DNA of 64,000 nt from SG8-30 sp963695155 (GTDB lineage Bacteria; Pseudomonadota; Gammaproteobacteria; Steroidobacterales; Steroidobacteraceae), in the NCBI GenBank assembly GCA_963695155.1, contig CAVOGD010000002.1:1-64000 (forward strand), written 5' to 3'. The position numbers were made by a program, and so were the translations under genes. Below are positions 1-7,618 of this stretch, in pieces. How positions within the stretch are numbered: the first letter of the stretch is position 1; each line of letters starts with the position of its first letter. The notes under the pieces are model-generated. The model was given only the letters and a program-made list of their open reading frames with translations, was not told where the DNA came from and searched no databases.

Positions 1-148
1 GCCGTCCACGGTCTCGTAGGGCGACGTCGTCGCCGGCCAGGAACCGGCCGTCGCCCAGGCGGGCCTCGGCCTGGTCGGCGGCCTGGCCGGCCAGCGGCAC
101 CAGCGCGAACAGCAGGGTGGTCACGAGTGCGGGGATGCGGGCTGTCAT
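1..148 (-). CDS. Partial exported protein, 3' end beyond window
   Basis: The open frame starts at ATG 148 on the minus strand and runs off the left edge, giving 49 codons. The first ~22 residues are a clear Sec signal peptide: MTAR, a hydrophobic stretch rich in L, A and V, then a likely AGQAA cleavage region. An acidic, glycine-containing segment follows (LGDGRFLAGDDV). A GGAG-like ribosome binding site (tggagga in mRNA sense is not perfect) cannot decide the start. The gene is divergent from hemC with about 100 bp between the start codons. Too little of the mature protein is visible to assign a family. The FLAGDD segment recalls polymer-forming beta-solenoid proteins, but this is only a weak resemblance. 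Confidence 0.55.
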   Translation of the reverse strand, partial: MTARIPALVTTLLFALVPLAGQAADQAEARLGDGRFLAGDDVALRDRGR

Positions 149-250
149 GGAGGAATCTCCGTCTTGCGGCGGCCGGAAGCGGCCGCACGATGCCCTATCC
201 TAGGCCGCCGCCGCGGCCAATGCACCCTGCGGTCGTGGCAGAATGGCGCG

Positions 251-1186
251 ATGCAAGAGACGCTACGGATCGCGACCCGCCGCAGCCGACTGGCCCTGTG
301 GCAGGCCGAACACGTTGCCGCACGGCTGCGGAGCCTGCATCCGGGCACCGCGGTACAGCTCCTGCCAATGGTCACCGAGGGCGACCGGGTCCTCGACCGC
401 TCCCTGGCGGCGATCGGCGGCAAGGGCCTGTTCATCAAGGAGCTCGAGCTGGCCATGCAGGCCGGGGCGGCCGACATTGCGGTCCATTCGATGAAGGACG
501 TGCCGGCCGTGCTGCCCGAAGGGTTCTCGATCGCTGCGGTGCTGGAGCGTGCGGACCCGCGCGATGCCTTCGTTTCGATCCGCCACGCCGGGTTCGAGGA
601 TCTGCCCAGGGGAGCACGGGTCGGCACCTCGAGCCTGCGGCGCCAGTGCCAGCTGCGACGATGGCGGCCGGACCTGGAGATCCGGCCGCTGCGCGGCAAC
701 GTCGAAACGCGGCTCAGCAAGCTCGAAACGGAAGGCCTGGATGCGATCGTGCTCGCGGCGGCCGGCCTCGATCGCCTCGGGCTCGGCGGGCGCGTGCGGG
801 AACACCTCGCGCCGGAGCTGTCTCTGCCGGCGGTCGGACAGGCCGTAATCGGCATTGAATGCCGGGCGGACAACACGCGCCTGCAGGCGCTGCTGGCCCC
901 GCTCGAGCACGCCGCCACGCGCAGCTGCCTGGAGGCCGAGCGCGCATTCGCCGCGCGGCTCGGCGGCAGCTGCCAGTCGCCGATCGCGGCCCATGCAACG
1001 CTGGCAGGCGCGCGGCTGCAGCTGCGCGGGCTGGTCGGCTCGCCGGACGGCGTCCAGGTGTTTACTGGCGCCAGTGAGGGCGCCGCCGTGGATCGCGAGC
1101 CCCTGGGCATCGCGCTCGCCGAACGGCTGCTCGCGGCCGGCGCGGGGCCGCTGCTCGAGGCGCTGCGCAGCGCGGGGCCGGATTGA
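251..1186 (+). CDS. hemC: Porphobilinogen deaminase (hydroxymethylbilane synthase)
   Basis: HemC polymerises four porphobilinogen molecules into hydroxymethylbilane, the tetrapyrrole precursor of heme, in the cytoplasm. The 311-residue length matches the family (E. coli 313). Family motifs are in order: TRRSRLALWQ near the N terminus, GGKGLFIKELE near residue 56, VHSMKDVP with the catalytic Asp at residue 83, and GGSCQSPIAAHA. Cys241 in the last motif is the residue that carries the dipyrromethane cofactor. ATG 251 is chosen because family homology begins there; the frame stays open upstream without homologous sequence. hemD follows after a single base, so the two are surely co-transcribed. 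A CAGAAT -10-like hexamer ends six bases before the ATG. Confidence 0.97.
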   Translation: MQETLRIATRRSRLALWQAEHVAARLRSLHPGTAVQLLPMVTEGDRVLDRSLAAIGGKGLFIKELELAMQAGAADIAVHSMKDVPAVLPEGFSIAAVLERADPRDAFVSIRHAGFEDLPRGARVGTSSLRRQCQLRRWRPDLEIRPLRGNVETRLSKLETEGLDAIVLAAAGLDRLGLGGRVREHLAPELSLPAVGQAVIGIECRADNTRLQALLAPLEHAATRSCLEAERAFAARLGGSCQSPIAAHATLAGARLQLRGLVGSPDGVQVFTGASEGAAVDREPLGIALAERLLAAGAGPLLEALRSAGPD

Positions 1187-1187
1187 T

Positions 1188-1964
1188 ATGGGCGCGCTCT
1201 CCGGCATTGGCGTCCTGGTCACCCGCCCCGAGCAACAGGCCGGGCCGCTCTGCCGGCTGATCGAGGCCGAGGGCGGCAACGCCATTCGTTATCCGGCGCT
1301 CGTGATCCGGGCCCGGCAGGATCGCGCCGCAGTCGGCGCCGCAGTCGGCCGCGTGGGCGCCTATGACCTCGTGGTCTTCGCCAGCATGAATGCCGTGCGC
1401 TTCGGTGCCGGGCTTCTCGGCCAGAACCGCACGCTGCGCCTGGCCGCGATCGGCCCGGCGACCGCGGCCGCGCTGAACTCCGCTGGCTATCGCGTTGCGC
1501 TGCTGCCACCGGCTGGCGCCGACTCGGAATCCCTGCTCGCCATGCCGGAACTCGCACACATGAGCGGCCAGCGCGTCCTGATCGTGCGTGGCGTGGGCGG
1601 GCGTGACCTGCTGGCGAAGGTCCTGGCACAACGCGGTGCCCGCGTCAGCTTCGCCGAGGTCTACGTGCGCGAACCGGTGCAGCCCGCGCCGGCGCAGCAG
1701 GCTGCCGTCGAGAAGCTCTGGCGGCATGGCGGCGTGCAGGTCTACACGGCGACCAGCGTAGCGGTGCTCGAGGCGCTCGCCGGCATCGTGACGCCGCGCT
1801 GCCGCGAACTGATGGACCGGACGGCGCTGGTCACGGGCGCGCGCCGCGTGGCCGAGCACGCCGCCGCCCTGCGCCTGGCTCGCCCGTCATCCGTCGCCGA
1901 GGGCCCCGACGACACCTCGCTGGTCGCCGCGCTGGTCGGCTGGCGGTCGGCGCCCCGGCCCTGA
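1188..1964 (+). CDS. hemD: Uroporphyrinogen-III synthase
   Basis: HemD closes hydroxymethylbilane with inversion of ring D to give uroporphyrinogen III. The protein has 258 residues, the usual size. It begins with the typical GVLVTRPEQQAGPLCRLI strand-helix and contains later segments typical of the two-lobed fold: DLVVFASMNAVRFG, AAIGPATAAALNSAGY, and VYTATSVAVLEAL. The ATG lies one base after the hemC stop, so translation is probably coupled. HemD is poorly conserved in general, so position beside hemC is strong support. No hemX or hemY follows, unlike many proteobacterial clusters; an SDR-family gene comes next. Confidence 0.94.
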   Translation: MGALSGIGVLVTRPEQQAGPLCRLIEAEGGNAIRYPALVIRARQDRAAVGAAVGRVGAYDLVVFASMNAVRFGAGLLGQNRTLRLAAIGPATAAALNSAGYRVALLPPAGADSESLLAMPELAHMSGQRVLIVRGVGGRDLLAKVLAQRGARVSFAEVYVREPVQPAPAQQAAVEKLWRHGGVQVYTATSVAVLEALAGIVTPRCRELMDRTALVTGARRVAEHAAALRLARPSSVAEGPDDTSLVAALVGWRSAPRP

Positions 1965-1972
1965 GCGCGGTC

Positions 1973-2848
1973 ATGGCGACCCGCCACGCATTCACCATCG
2001 TCGGCTGCGGTTATGTGGGCGCACGGCTGGCCAGGCGCCTGGACGGCCCGGTGCGCGCCCTCACCGGCTCGCCGGCCGGCGCCGGCCGGCTGCGCGGCCA
2101 GGGCATCGATGCCGCGGCCTGGGACCTGGACGCCGCTGCAGCCACGCCGCTGGACGTGCACGGCCAGCGCGTCTTCTACCTCGTGCCGCCGCCGCCGGAA
2201 GGGCGCGATCCGCGGGTGCGCCGCGCGCTGGCCGCCCTCGCCGGCCGCCCGGCCCGCTTCGTGTACATGAGCACGACCGGCGTGTACGGCGATGCGGCGG
2301 GCGCGACCGTGACCGAGGACACGCCCGTGAACCCGACCACTGCGCGCGCGCAGGCACGCGACGATGCCGAGCGCGCCGTGCGCGCACATTGCGAAAGCCA
2401 TGGCATTCCGTGGGTGGTGCTGCGGGTGCCCGGCATCTACGGACCCGGCCGGCTGCCGCTCGAGCGGCTGCGCCGCGGCGACCCCGCCGTGGCCGAGGCC
2501 GAGGCGGGACCCGGCAACCGCATCCACGTGGACGACCTGGTCGACGTTTGTGTCGCCGCGGCCACCGCGCCGGCCGCGCAGGACCGTGTGTACAACGTCG
2601 GCGACGGGAACCACGCGAGCTCGACCGCGTATTTCAGGACCGTGGCGCGGCTGGCCGGGCTGCCGCCGCCGCGGGAGCTGCCGCGGGAGCAGGCACGGCA
2701 GCAGATGTCCGCGGCCACCTGGTCCTTCCTCGGCGAGTCGCGCCGCGTCTCGACGCAGAGAATGCGCGAGGAGCTGGGCGTGGCGCTGCGTTATGCGGAG
2801 CTGGAGGACGGCGTGCGCGCGAGTCTTGCGGAGGGGTCAGACCCCTGA
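1973..2848 (+). CDS. NAD(P)-dependent epimerase/dehydratase family protein (SDR)
   Basis: This 291-residue cytoplasmic protein has an N-terminal Rossmann motif, VGCGYVGARLARRL, a mid-region STTGVYGD segment and LRVPGIYGPGR, as in atypical or extended SDR proteins of the YeeZ type. The canonical catalytic YxxxK is not obvious: the expected site reads TARAQARDDAE. Catalytic activity is therefore uncertain and the substrate is unknown. It starts 8 bases after hemD and is probably in the same transcript. Its last residues (EGSDP) and stop codon coincide with the first GGGGTCAGACCCC palindrome of the downstream repeat locus, so the repeat supplies the C terminus. Confidence 0.85.
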   Translation: MATRHAFTIVGCGYVGARLARRLDGPVRALTGSPAGAGRLRGQGIDAAAWDLDAAAATPLDVHGQRVFYLVPPPPEGRDPRVRRALAALAGRPARFVYMSTTGVYGDAAGATVTEDTPVNPTTARAQARDDAERAVRAHCESHGIPWVVLRVPGIYGPGRLPLERLRRGDPAVAEAEAGPGNRIHVDDLVDVCVAAATAPAAQDRVYNVGDGNHASSTAYFRTVARLAGLPPPRELPREQARQQMSAATWSFLGESRRVSTQRMREELGVALRYAELEDGVRASLAEGSDP

Positions 2849-2904
2849 GAGGGGTCAGACCCCGGAAAGGAATGGGGTCTGACCCGCTTTGGGGTCTGAC
2901 CCCT
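2832..2904. repeat. Palindromic repeat locus R1 (GGGGTCAGACCCC family)
   Basis: Four copies of the 13-base palindrome GGGGTCAGACCCC, or its complement GGGGTCTGACCCC, lie at 2833-2845, 2851-2863, 2874-2885 (one base short) and 2891-2903. They sit between the convergent SDR gene and ubiD. The SDR stop TGA (2846-2848) directly follows the first copy. The spacers are short and irregular. This is the simplest of five loci of the family in the window and has none of the longer modules. Confidence 0.9.
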
Positions 2905-2931
2905 CCTGCCCCGCTGACGCCGGCACCGCCC

Positions 2932-4395
2932 CTAGATCCCCAGCGCGGGCCACAACTCGTCGATGCGGCGCCTGACTTCCTCGCTCATCGCGATCGGCGT
3001 GCCCCACCGGCGGCTCGTCTCGGCGGGCCACTTGTTGGTCGCGTCGAAGCCGATCTTGCCGCCCAGCCCGGCGACCGGCGAGGCGAAGTCCAGGTAGTCG
3101 ATCGGCGTGTTCTCCACGATCACCGTGTCGCGCGCCGGATCCATGCGCGTCGCCATCGCCCACACCACGTCCTTCCAGTCGCGCGCGTCGATGTCGTCGT
3201 CCGTCACGACGATGAACTTGGTGTACATGAACTGCGTGAGGAACGACCACACGCCCATCATCACGCGCTTGGCGTGTCCCGGATAGCGCTTGCGGATCGT
3301 GACCACGGCCAGCCGGTAGGAGCAGCCCTCCGGCGGCAGGTAGAAGTCCACGATCTCCGGGAACTGCTTCTGCAGCAGCGGCACGAACAACTCGTTGAGC
3401 GCCGCGCCCAGCATGGCCGGCTCGTCCGGCGGGCGGCCCGTGTAGGTGCTGTGGTAGATGGGCGCGCGGCGCTGGCTGATCGCGTCGATCGTGAACACCG
3501 GGAAGGTCTCGACCTCGTTGTAGTAGCCGGTGTGGTCGCCGAACGGCCCCTCGGGCGCCGTGTCGCCCGGCACGATGTGGCCCGTCAGGACGATCTCCGC
3601 GCTGGCCGGCACCTGCAGGTCCGAACCTGCGCAGCGCACGACCTCGGTGCGGCTGCCGCGCAGCAGCCCGGCGAAGGCGTATTCGGACAGCGTGTCGGGC
3701 ACCGGCGTCACCGCGGCCAGGATCGTGGCCGGATCGGCGCCCAGCGCCACCGCGACGGGGAACGGCTCGCCCGGGTGCGCGGCCTGCCAGGCGCGGAAGT
3801 CGAGCGCGCCGCCGCGCTGCGGCAGCCAGCGCATGATGGTGCGGTTGCGGCCGATCACCTGCTGGCGGTAGATGCCCAGGTTCTGCCGCGGCCGCTCGGG
3901 CCCGCGGGTCACGACCAGCCCCCACGTGATCAGCGGGCCGGCATCGCCGGGCCAGCAGGTCTGCACGGGATACCGGCCCAGGTCCACGTCGACGCCCTCG
4001 AAGACCTGCTCGCGGCAGGGCGCATCGCGCACTTCCTTCGGCGCCATGTCCAGCGCCTTTCTGAGCAGCGGCAGCTTGTCCCACGCGTCCTTCAGCCCCT
4101 GCGGCGGCTCGGGTTCGCGCAGCGCCGCCAGCAGCAGGCCGACCTGCCGCAGGTCCCGTGCGTCCTCCTGGCCCAGCGCCAGCGCGATCCGCTCGGGTGT
4201 CCCGAACAGGTTGGCGAGCACGGGAATGTCGTGCCCGGTCGGGCGCTCGAACAGCAGCGCCGGCCCGCCCGTCTTGAGCGTGCGGTCGCAGATCTCGGTC
4301 ATCTCGAGGCGGGGGCTGACCTCGACGCCGATGCGCTTGAGCAGCCCGCGCTGTTCGAGCAGGGCGATGAAGTCGCGCAGGTCCTTGTACTTCAT
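2932..4395 (-). CDS. ubiD: 4-hydroxy-3-polyprenylbenzoate decarboxylase UbiD
   Basis: UbiD decarboxylates 4-hydroxy-3-polyprenylbenzoate in ubiquinone synthesis, using prenylated FMN made by UbiX. The 487-residue product matches the family (E. coli 497). It begins MKYKDLRDFIALLEQRG and carries the typical TGHDIPVLANLFGTPERIALALG, LPLLRKALDMAPKEV and EGPFGDHTGYYN segments, plus a C-terminal VENTPIDYLDFASPVAGLGGK stretch. ATG 4395 is chosen because family homology starts there, although the frame is open for 21 further codons upstream. The gene is convergent with the SDR gene. Repeat locus R2 lies upstream of its start. No ubiX is in the window. Confidence 0.96.
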   Translation of the reverse strand: MKYKDLRDFIALLEQRGLLKRIGVEVSPRLEMTEICDRTLKTGGPALLFERPTGHDIPVLANLFGTPERIALALGQEDARDLRQVGLLLAALREPEPPQGLKDAWDKLPLLRKALDMAPKEVRDAPCREQVFEGVDVDLGRYPVQTCWPGDAGPLITWGLVVTRGPERPRQNLGIYRQQVIGRNRTIMRWLPQRGGALDFRAWQAAHPGEPFPVAVALGADPATILAAVTPVPDTLSEYAFAGLLRGSRTEVVRCAGSDLQVPASAEIVLTGHIVPGDTAPEGPFGDHTGYYNEVETFPVFTIDAISQRRAPIYHSTYTGRPPDEPAMLGAALNELFVPLLQKQFPEIVDFYLPPEGCSYRLAVVTIRKRYPGHAKRVMMGVWSFLTQFMYTKFIVVTDDDIDARDWKDVVWAMATRMDPARDTVIVENTPIDYLDFASPVAGLGGKIGFDATNKWPAETSRRWGTPIAMSEEVRRRIDELWPALGI

Positions 4396-4514
4396 GCTGG
4401 GTGTCCGCGGCGGCTCTGGCCGACACGGCAGTCTGTCGCTCCCGGTGATCCCGCTCAAGTCGTGGACGCCACGGCGACTCCCGGACGGCCATGATGCTCG
4501 TCGTCAGCGCCGTC

Positions 4515-4815
4515 GCGGGCGCGCGAGGTGGTCGTGGTCCCCGGGGCGAGCGACTTTCTTCGGAGCGAGCGTGGGGATCCGATCGGATCCCGCGCGCTCG
4601 CAGGCAGTGCCGTGACCGGCGGTCTGGAAGGGTCAGACCCCAGGAGGGGTCAGACCCCGGAGCGTCAGGCCCTGAGCGGGCAGGCGCGGACGGGTCGGGG
4701 TCGGCGAGCGAATAAAGATCGACTGAGCGAGCGACCCCGGGCCGCTCGCGGTCAACACCGTCATGGGTGGTCCGGAAGGGTCAGACCCAGGAGGGGTCAG
4801 ACCCTGAGCGGGGGC
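4515..4815. repeat. Palindromic repeat locus R2 with modules A, B and C
   Basis: This ~300 bp gene-free region lies between the ubiD start and the RRM gene end. Module A (about 4519-4598) has outer inverted arms GCGCGCGAG and CGCGCGCTC and an inner GGTCCCC arm. Here the right inner arm is degraded (GGGGATC). Module B copies lie at 4630-4641, 4646-4658, 4778-4788 and 4793-4804; the last two are imperfect. Module C (about 4695-4749) is GGGGTC, then GCGAGCGAATAAAGATCGAC, then GAGCGAGC and GACCCC. The same modules recur at 31730, 35909 and 58821. No coding potential is apparent here. Confidence 0.88.
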
Positions 4816-5258
4816 AGACCCTGCGCGGGCAGGGTGCAGACCACAAAGAAAAAGGCCCGCCGAAGCGGGCCTTTCTCATTGGCTAGGAGACTGGCGTTTA
4901 CCAGCGGCCACCGCCGCCGCCACCGCCACCGCCCGCCACCGGAGCGGAAACCACCGCCACCGCCGCCACCGCCGCCACGGAAGCCGCCGCCGCCACCGCC
5001 CGGCCGGCCGCCGGTACGGGGACGATCCTGCGCTTCGTTCACGCGCAGCTGACGACCACCCATGCTGAAGCCATTCAGGGCCTCGATGGCCTTGGCCGCT
5101 TCACCCTGGGGCATTTCCACGAAGCCGAAGCCGCGCGGGCGTCCCGTGTCCCGGTCCGTCGGCAGGGCAACGGATTCCACCGTACCGTGCTGTGCGAACA
5201 GGTCACGCAGTTCTGATTCCGTTGCCGAGAACGGCAAGTTTCCAACGTAGATCTTCAT
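4797..5258 (-). CDS. Glycine-rich RRM RNA-binding protein, 3' frameshifted
   Basis: Residues 1-75 form one RNA recognition motif, with RNP2 MKIYVGNLPF and RNP1 RGFGFVEM. A glycine-rich tail follows. Small proteins of this type are cold-inducible RNA chaperones in many proteobacteria. The tail reads in a normal GGGGGG phase until a GGGCGG run at about 4931-4937, where one extra base shifts the frame to Arg/Trp-rich codons. The literal frame then passes through the terminator hairpin (4851-4874) and into repeat locus R2, stopping at 4797. Removing one G restores a glycine run ending in GRW and a TAA at 4898-4900, directly before the terminator. The intended protein is therefore probably 119 residues. 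A sequencing error in the GC repeat is as likely as a real mutation. Confidence 0.85.
   Translation of the reverse strand: MKIYVGNLPFSATESELRDLFAQHGTVESVALPTDRDTGRPRGFGFVEMPQGEAAKAIEALNGFSMGGRQLRVNEAQDRPRTGGRPGGGGGGFRGGGGGGGGGFRSGGGRWRWRRRWPLVNASLLANEKGPLRRAFFFVVCTLPAQGLPPLRV
4845..4874 (-). terminator. Rho-independent terminator of the RRM gene
   Basis: The two arms AAAGGCCCGC (4851-4860) and GCGGGCCTTT (4865-4874) pair perfectly over ten bases around a four-base loop. On the minus strand the hairpin is followed by TTTTTCTTT. It lies 24 bases beyond the TAA at 4898-4900 that would end the unshifted RRM protein. That position supports 4898, not 4797, as the real gene end. Confidence 0.9.
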
Positions 5259-5493
5259 ATTCCTCGAATCTCACTCACAAACAAACTGACCGAGAGGCGA
5301 CACCCGGCGGGCGCGCGTCGGTCATGTCTTACACGGCAGGAACACGGTCGGGTTCGTCGAACAAGCTTTTTCTTGCTAGCAGGGCGATCCTGAGGACAAC
5401 GGGTCCTGTCACCTGATCGCGGACAATTCGGTAATGCGGCTCGGCGTCGAAAACGCCTCGAACCACAGCACGGACGGGCTGCGACCGGGCCGG

Positions 5494-5520
5494 AGTGTAG
5501 CACAACCCCTGTAAAGTCAA
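5494..5520 (-). promoter_or_regulatory. Candidate promoter of the RRM gene with long leader
   Basis: On the minus strand TTGACT (5520-5515) and TACACT (5499-5494) form -35 and -10 candidates. The spacer is 15 bases, shorter than ideal. Initiation near 5487 would give a leader of about 230 nt before ATG 5258, as is usual for cold-shock RNA-binding protein genes. The leader holds no gene. The permease gene ends just upstream at 5565. Confidence 0.5.
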
Positions 5521-5564
5521 GGAGTTCTGGTAAGTCAGTCCGTTGGCACGGCCCTGCAGGGGCC

Positions 5565-6662
5565 TCAGTCCAGGCGCTTGTGGAACCTCAGGACCGAGGC
5601 GGCCAGCAGGATCACGAAGAACACGGCCAGCTTCAGGACCTGGGGCCACATGTCCCACAAGTGGGCGCCGCGCAGCACGATACCCCGCACAATCTCGATA
5701 AAGTGGGTCAGCGGCAGCACCTGGGCGATCCATTGGGCGGCGATTGGCATGCCTTCGAACGGGAAAACGAAGCCGGACATGAGGATGGACGGCAGCATGG
5801 TCATGAACGCCATCTGGAAGGCCTGGAACTGGGTCTGCACCAGGGTCGAGATGAACAGGCCCAGCGCCAGCGTGGCGGCAATGAACAGCAGCGCCCCCAG
5901 GTACAGCTCGGCCAGGCTGCCCACGATCGGCACGCTGAACAGCGTATGGCCGATCAGCAGGATCACGGTGGTCTGGATCAGGCCGATCGCGATGTAGGGC
6001 AGCAACTTGCCGGCCATCAGTTCGCCGCGCGACACGGGCGTGGTCATCAGCAGCTCGAGGTTGCCGCGCTCGCGCTCGCGGACCACCGCCCCGGCAGTGA
6101 AGATCACCATGGTGATGTTGAGGATGGTGCCCACCAGCGCCGGCACCACCTGCACGGCGGTGCGCTTCTCCGGGTTGTACTCGACGCGCAGCGCCACCCC
6201 CTGCGGGCGCTCGACGGCGAGCCCGGCGCGGCCCAGCGACGGCACCGCCGACAGTCCCTGGGCCACGTTCTCGAGCGCTGGCTGGCTGCCGTCCACGATG
6301 ATCTGCAGGACCGGCCGGTCGCCCTCGAACAGGCGACGCTCGACGTCCGGCGGGATGACCACGCCGATGCTGGCCTCGCCACGCGCCATCCGCCCGCGCA
6401 GTTCGGACTCGCTGCCGGCCTGGTAGGTGATCTGCATCACCTGGGTCGCGGCCAGGTCCGCCACCAGCTGGCGTGACAGCGAGCTGCGTGCCTGGTCCAG
6501 GACCACCGCATCGAGGCCGCGCACGTCGAAGTTGATGGCGTAGCCGAACAGCAGGATCTGCATCGCCGGGATGCCGATGATCAGGCCGAAGGTGACGCGG
6601 TCGCGCGCCAGCTGCAGCGCCTCCTTGGACGCCACCGCCAGCATGCGCACGAACCAGATCAT
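5565..6662 (-). CDS. ABC-2 type exporter permease
   Basis: This 365-residue inner-membrane protein has the ABC-2 permease layout of YhhJ/YbhR. One N-terminal membrane helix (near residues 20-40) is followed by a large periplasmic domain to about residue 170, then five C-terminal helices. The conserved VRERERGNLELLMTTPVSR segment precedes the helical core. It probably forms a homodimeric channel driven by the ATPase encoded just upstream. ATG 6662 overlaps the ATPase stop by four bases (ATGA), which fixes the start. Only one permease gene is present, so a homodimer is more likely than the YbhS/YbhR-type pair. The substrate is unknown; the hlyD neighbour implies export. Confidence 0.92.
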   Translation of the reverse strand: MIWFVRMLAVASKEALQLARDRVTFGLIIGIPAMQILLFGYAINFDVRGLDAVVLDQARSSLSRQLVADLAATQVMQITYQAGSESELRGRMARGEASIGVVIPPDVERRLFEGDRPVLQIIVDGSQPALENVAQGLSAVPSLGRAGLAVERPQGVALRVEYNPEKRTAVQVVPALVGTILNITMVIFTAGAVVRERERGNLELLMTTPVSRGELMAGKLLPYIAIGLIQTTVILLIGHTLFSVPIVGSLAELYLGALLFIAATLALGLFISTLVQTQFQAFQMAFMTMLPSILMSGFVFPFEGMPIAAQWIAQVLPLTHFIEIVRGIVLRGAHLWDMWPQVLKLAVFFVILLAASVLRFHKRLD

Positions 6663-7618
6663 GCGGCGCGCGCCTCGTTGCGCTGGCGGCCGTCCAGGCC
6701 GCGAAACCCGGTGGCCGCGACGAACACGTCCTCCAGGCTGGCGGTCACCTGCTCGATGCGCGCCTGGCCGCCGGCGCGCGCCAGCGCGCGCTCGAGCAGC
6801 GCGACCGGCTCGTTCACCCCCGGGTCCATCAGCACGTGCAGGCGGCTGCCCAGCTGCGCCACGCTGCGCACCTGCGGCTCGCCCGAGAGCGTGCGGCGCG
6901 CCGCCGGCAGGTCGTCGCACTCGACCTCGAGGACCACCGCGTCGATGTCGCGGGCCAGCTGCTTGGGCGCGCCCTCGGCCACCACCCGGCCGCGGTCGAG
7001 GATCGCCAGCCGGTGGCAGCGCTCGGCCTCGTCCATGTAGTGCGTGGACACCAGGATGGTCGTGCCCTGGCCCACCAGCTCGAACAGCTTCTCCCAGAAG
7101 TCGCGGCGGCTCTGCGGGTCGACCGCGCTGGTCGGCTCGTCGAGCAGCAGCAGCTGCGGCTCGTGCAGCGTGGCGGCCGCCAGCGCGAGCCGCTGGCGCT
7201 GGCCGCCGCTCAGCGTGGCGGCGCGGCGGCCGGCGAATCCCGACAGCCCGTATTGCTCCACGCGCGCCTCGATGCGGGCGCGGCGCAGCGCGCGGTCCAG
7301 CCCGTACACGCGGCACAGGAAGTCGAGGTTCTCGCGCACCGTCAGGTCGTCCCACAGCGAGAACCGCTGGGTCATGTAGCCGAGCTTGCGCCGCACCTGC
7401 TCGGACTCCGCCAGCGCATCGTGCCCCAGCACGGTGGCGCGGCCCGCGGTGGGCTTGAGCAGCCCGCACATCATGCGGATCGTGGTGGACTTGCCCGAGC
7501 CGTTCGGGCCCAGGAAGCCGTAGATCTGCGCGGCCGGCACGTCCAGGTCGATGCGGTCCACGGCGAGGACCTCGCCGAAACTGCGGGTGAGGCCGCGCGC
7601 GGTGATGGCCAGGTTCAC
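6659..7618 (-). CDS. ABC transporter ATP-binding protein
   Basis: This 319-residue cytoplasmic ATPase powers the adjacent ABC-2 permease. It has Walker A GPNGSGKST near residue 37, a Q-loop region (YMTQRFSLWDDLTVREN), the signature LSGGQRQRLALA near residue 137, Walker B LLLLDEPTSAVD near residue 157 and the H-loop STHYMDEAERC. The ~80-residue C-terminal extension is typical of the DrrA/YbhF/CcmA drug-export subfamily. The start ATG overlaps the HlyD stop by four bases, and its own stop overlaps the permease start in the same way. Unlike YbhF and YhiH it carries only one ATPase domain. Confidence 0.95.
   Translation of the reverse strand: MNLAITARGLTRSFGEVLAVDRIDLDVPAAQIYGFLGPNGSGKSTTIRMMCGLLKPTAGRATVLGHDALAESEQVRRKLGYMTQRFSLWDDLTVRENLDFLCRVYGLDRALRRARIEARVEQYGLSGFAGRRAATLSGGQRQRLALAAATLHEPQLLLLDEPTSAVDPQSRRDFWEKLFELVGQGTTILVSTHYMDEAERCHRLAILDRGRVVAEGAPKQLARDIDAVVLEVECDDLPAARRTLSGEPQVRSVAQLGSRLHVLMDPGVNEPVALLERALARAGGQARIEQVTASLEDVFVAATGFRGLDGRQRNEARAA

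Noticed and set aside
164..250. Upstream extension of hemC to ATG 164.
   Set aside because: The extra 29 residues are Arg-rich without homology, and the family starts at ATG 251.
2389..4494. Long plus-strand open frame opposite ubiD.
   Set aside because: It begins inside the SDR gene in another frame, crosses a repeat locus and runs antisense to an intact ubiD. It has no recognisable motif.
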